56,545 nt of DNA. Source: Rhodanobacter sp. GTDB lineage: Bacteria; Pseudomonadota; Gammaproteobacteria; Xanthomonadales; Rhodanobacteraceae. The DNA lies in NCBI GenBank assembly GCA_004298505.1, contig SCRO01000005.1, positions 1 through 56,545 of the forward strand, in the 5' to 3' direction. Positions 56,313-56,545 of this stretch are shown in pieces. Within the stretch, counting starts at the first letter, position 1, and each line of letters begins with the position of its first letter. A program made the translations under genes and the position numbers. The notes beneath the pieces were generated by a model. That model was not told where the DNA came from. It saw nothing but the letters and a program-made list of their open reading frames with translations, and made no database searches.

Positions 56313-56545
56313 TCAGAGCGCCATCAGCTCCTCTTCCTTGGCCTTGACGACCGCATCGACATCCCTGACTGCGCGATCGGTGAGTTTCTGGATCTCGTCG
56401 TCGAAGCGGCGGTCGTCGTCCTCGGTGATCAACTTTTCCTTGAGCAGGTCCTTCATCTGCTGCAAGGCGTCGCGACGTACATTGCGGATCGCGATCTTCG
56501 TGTTCTCGCCTTCGTGGCCGACGTGCCTGGCCAGTTCGCGGCGGC
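56313..56545 (-). CDS. frr: Ribosome recycling factor, C-terminal part (cut by window edge)
   Basis: The last 77 codons of Frr: ELARHVGHEGENTKIAIRNV, RRDALQQMKDLLKEKLITED and VDAVVKAKEEELMAL, which form the C-terminal half of the three-helix domain that mimics tRNA and splits the ribosome with EF-G. The start is beyond the window. frr-uppS-cdsA-dxr is the usual order. Confidence 0.95.
   Translation of the reverse strand, partial: RRELARHVGHEGENTKIAIRNVRRDALQQMKDLLKEKLITEDDDRRFDDEIQKLTDRAVRDVDAVVKAKEEELMAL

Overview
The window is high-GC, gene-dense chromosome from a gammaproteobacterium, most probably Lysobacterales (Xanthomonadales) and perhaps Rhodanobacteraceae. This is inferred from the uppS-to-accA gene order without skp between bamA and lpxD, the petABC-sspAB block, the DUF1631 gene, and many GTAGGAGC/GTAGGGCGG palindromes of the REP type. 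Almost everything is core housekeeping. No phage, CRISPR array, transposase or defence island is visible.

Layout. 1-6.3 kb (+): an amidase, cysD-cysNC (sulfate activation), gcvT and gcvH (glycine cleavage). 6.3-7.5 kb: a long non-coding leader with tandem met-box-like sites, then a MetJ-type repressor fused in frame to a lysine/alanine-rich histone-H1-like tail, which is the most unusual gene here. 7.8-12.8 kb: a TonB-like protein, a serine beta-lactamase-fold protein (-), lemA and an M48 peptidase. 12.9-15.8 kb (-): miaB-phoH-ybeY. 16-18.4 kb: a lytic transglycosylase (+) and a DegS-like protease (-). 18.6-22.4 kb (+): the cytochrome bc1 operon petABC followed by sspA-sspB. 22.4-26.5 kb (-): a Trm112-like protein and DUF1631-nadC-DUF3301. 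26.6-32.4 kb: purE-purK (+), sodB (-), grxD-SDR (+), marC (+), ppnN (+) and tRNA-Asn. 32.6-37.6 kb: a YkvA-like protein, DUF1653-yjgA (-), pmbA (+), DUF4870 (+), xseB-ispA (-). 37.6-40.8 kb (-): accA, a NYN/LOTUS protein and tilS. 40.9-41.3 kb: an HNH protein (+). 41.5-56.5 kb (-): the envelope/isoprenoid/replication cluster frr-uppS-cdsA-dxr-rseP-bamA-lpxD-fabZ-lpxA-lpxB-rnhB-dnaE.

How the genes work together. The largest cluster links undecaprenyl and phospholipid precursor synthesis (uppS, cdsA, dxr), outer-membrane assembly and envelope stress (bamA, rseP), lipid A synthesis (lpxD, fabZ, lpxA, lpxB), DNA replication (dnaE, rnhB) and, past a REP block, fatty-acid initiation (accA). Neighbouring genes are packed tightly and often share start and stop bases (ATGA, GTGA, TTGA, TGATG), with several non-ATG starts, which suggests widespread translational coupling.

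Non-coding structure is informative. REP-type palindromes mark several gene ends. In four genes the TAG stop codon is itself part of the REP head GTAGGAGC, and one near-perfect hairpin lies inside the M48 peptidase coding sequence. A separate dispersed element with a conserved hairpin occurs in opposite orientations at both ends of the first half of the window (1-145 and 26141-26249). All identifications come from reading motifs and recalling families; no database search was run.
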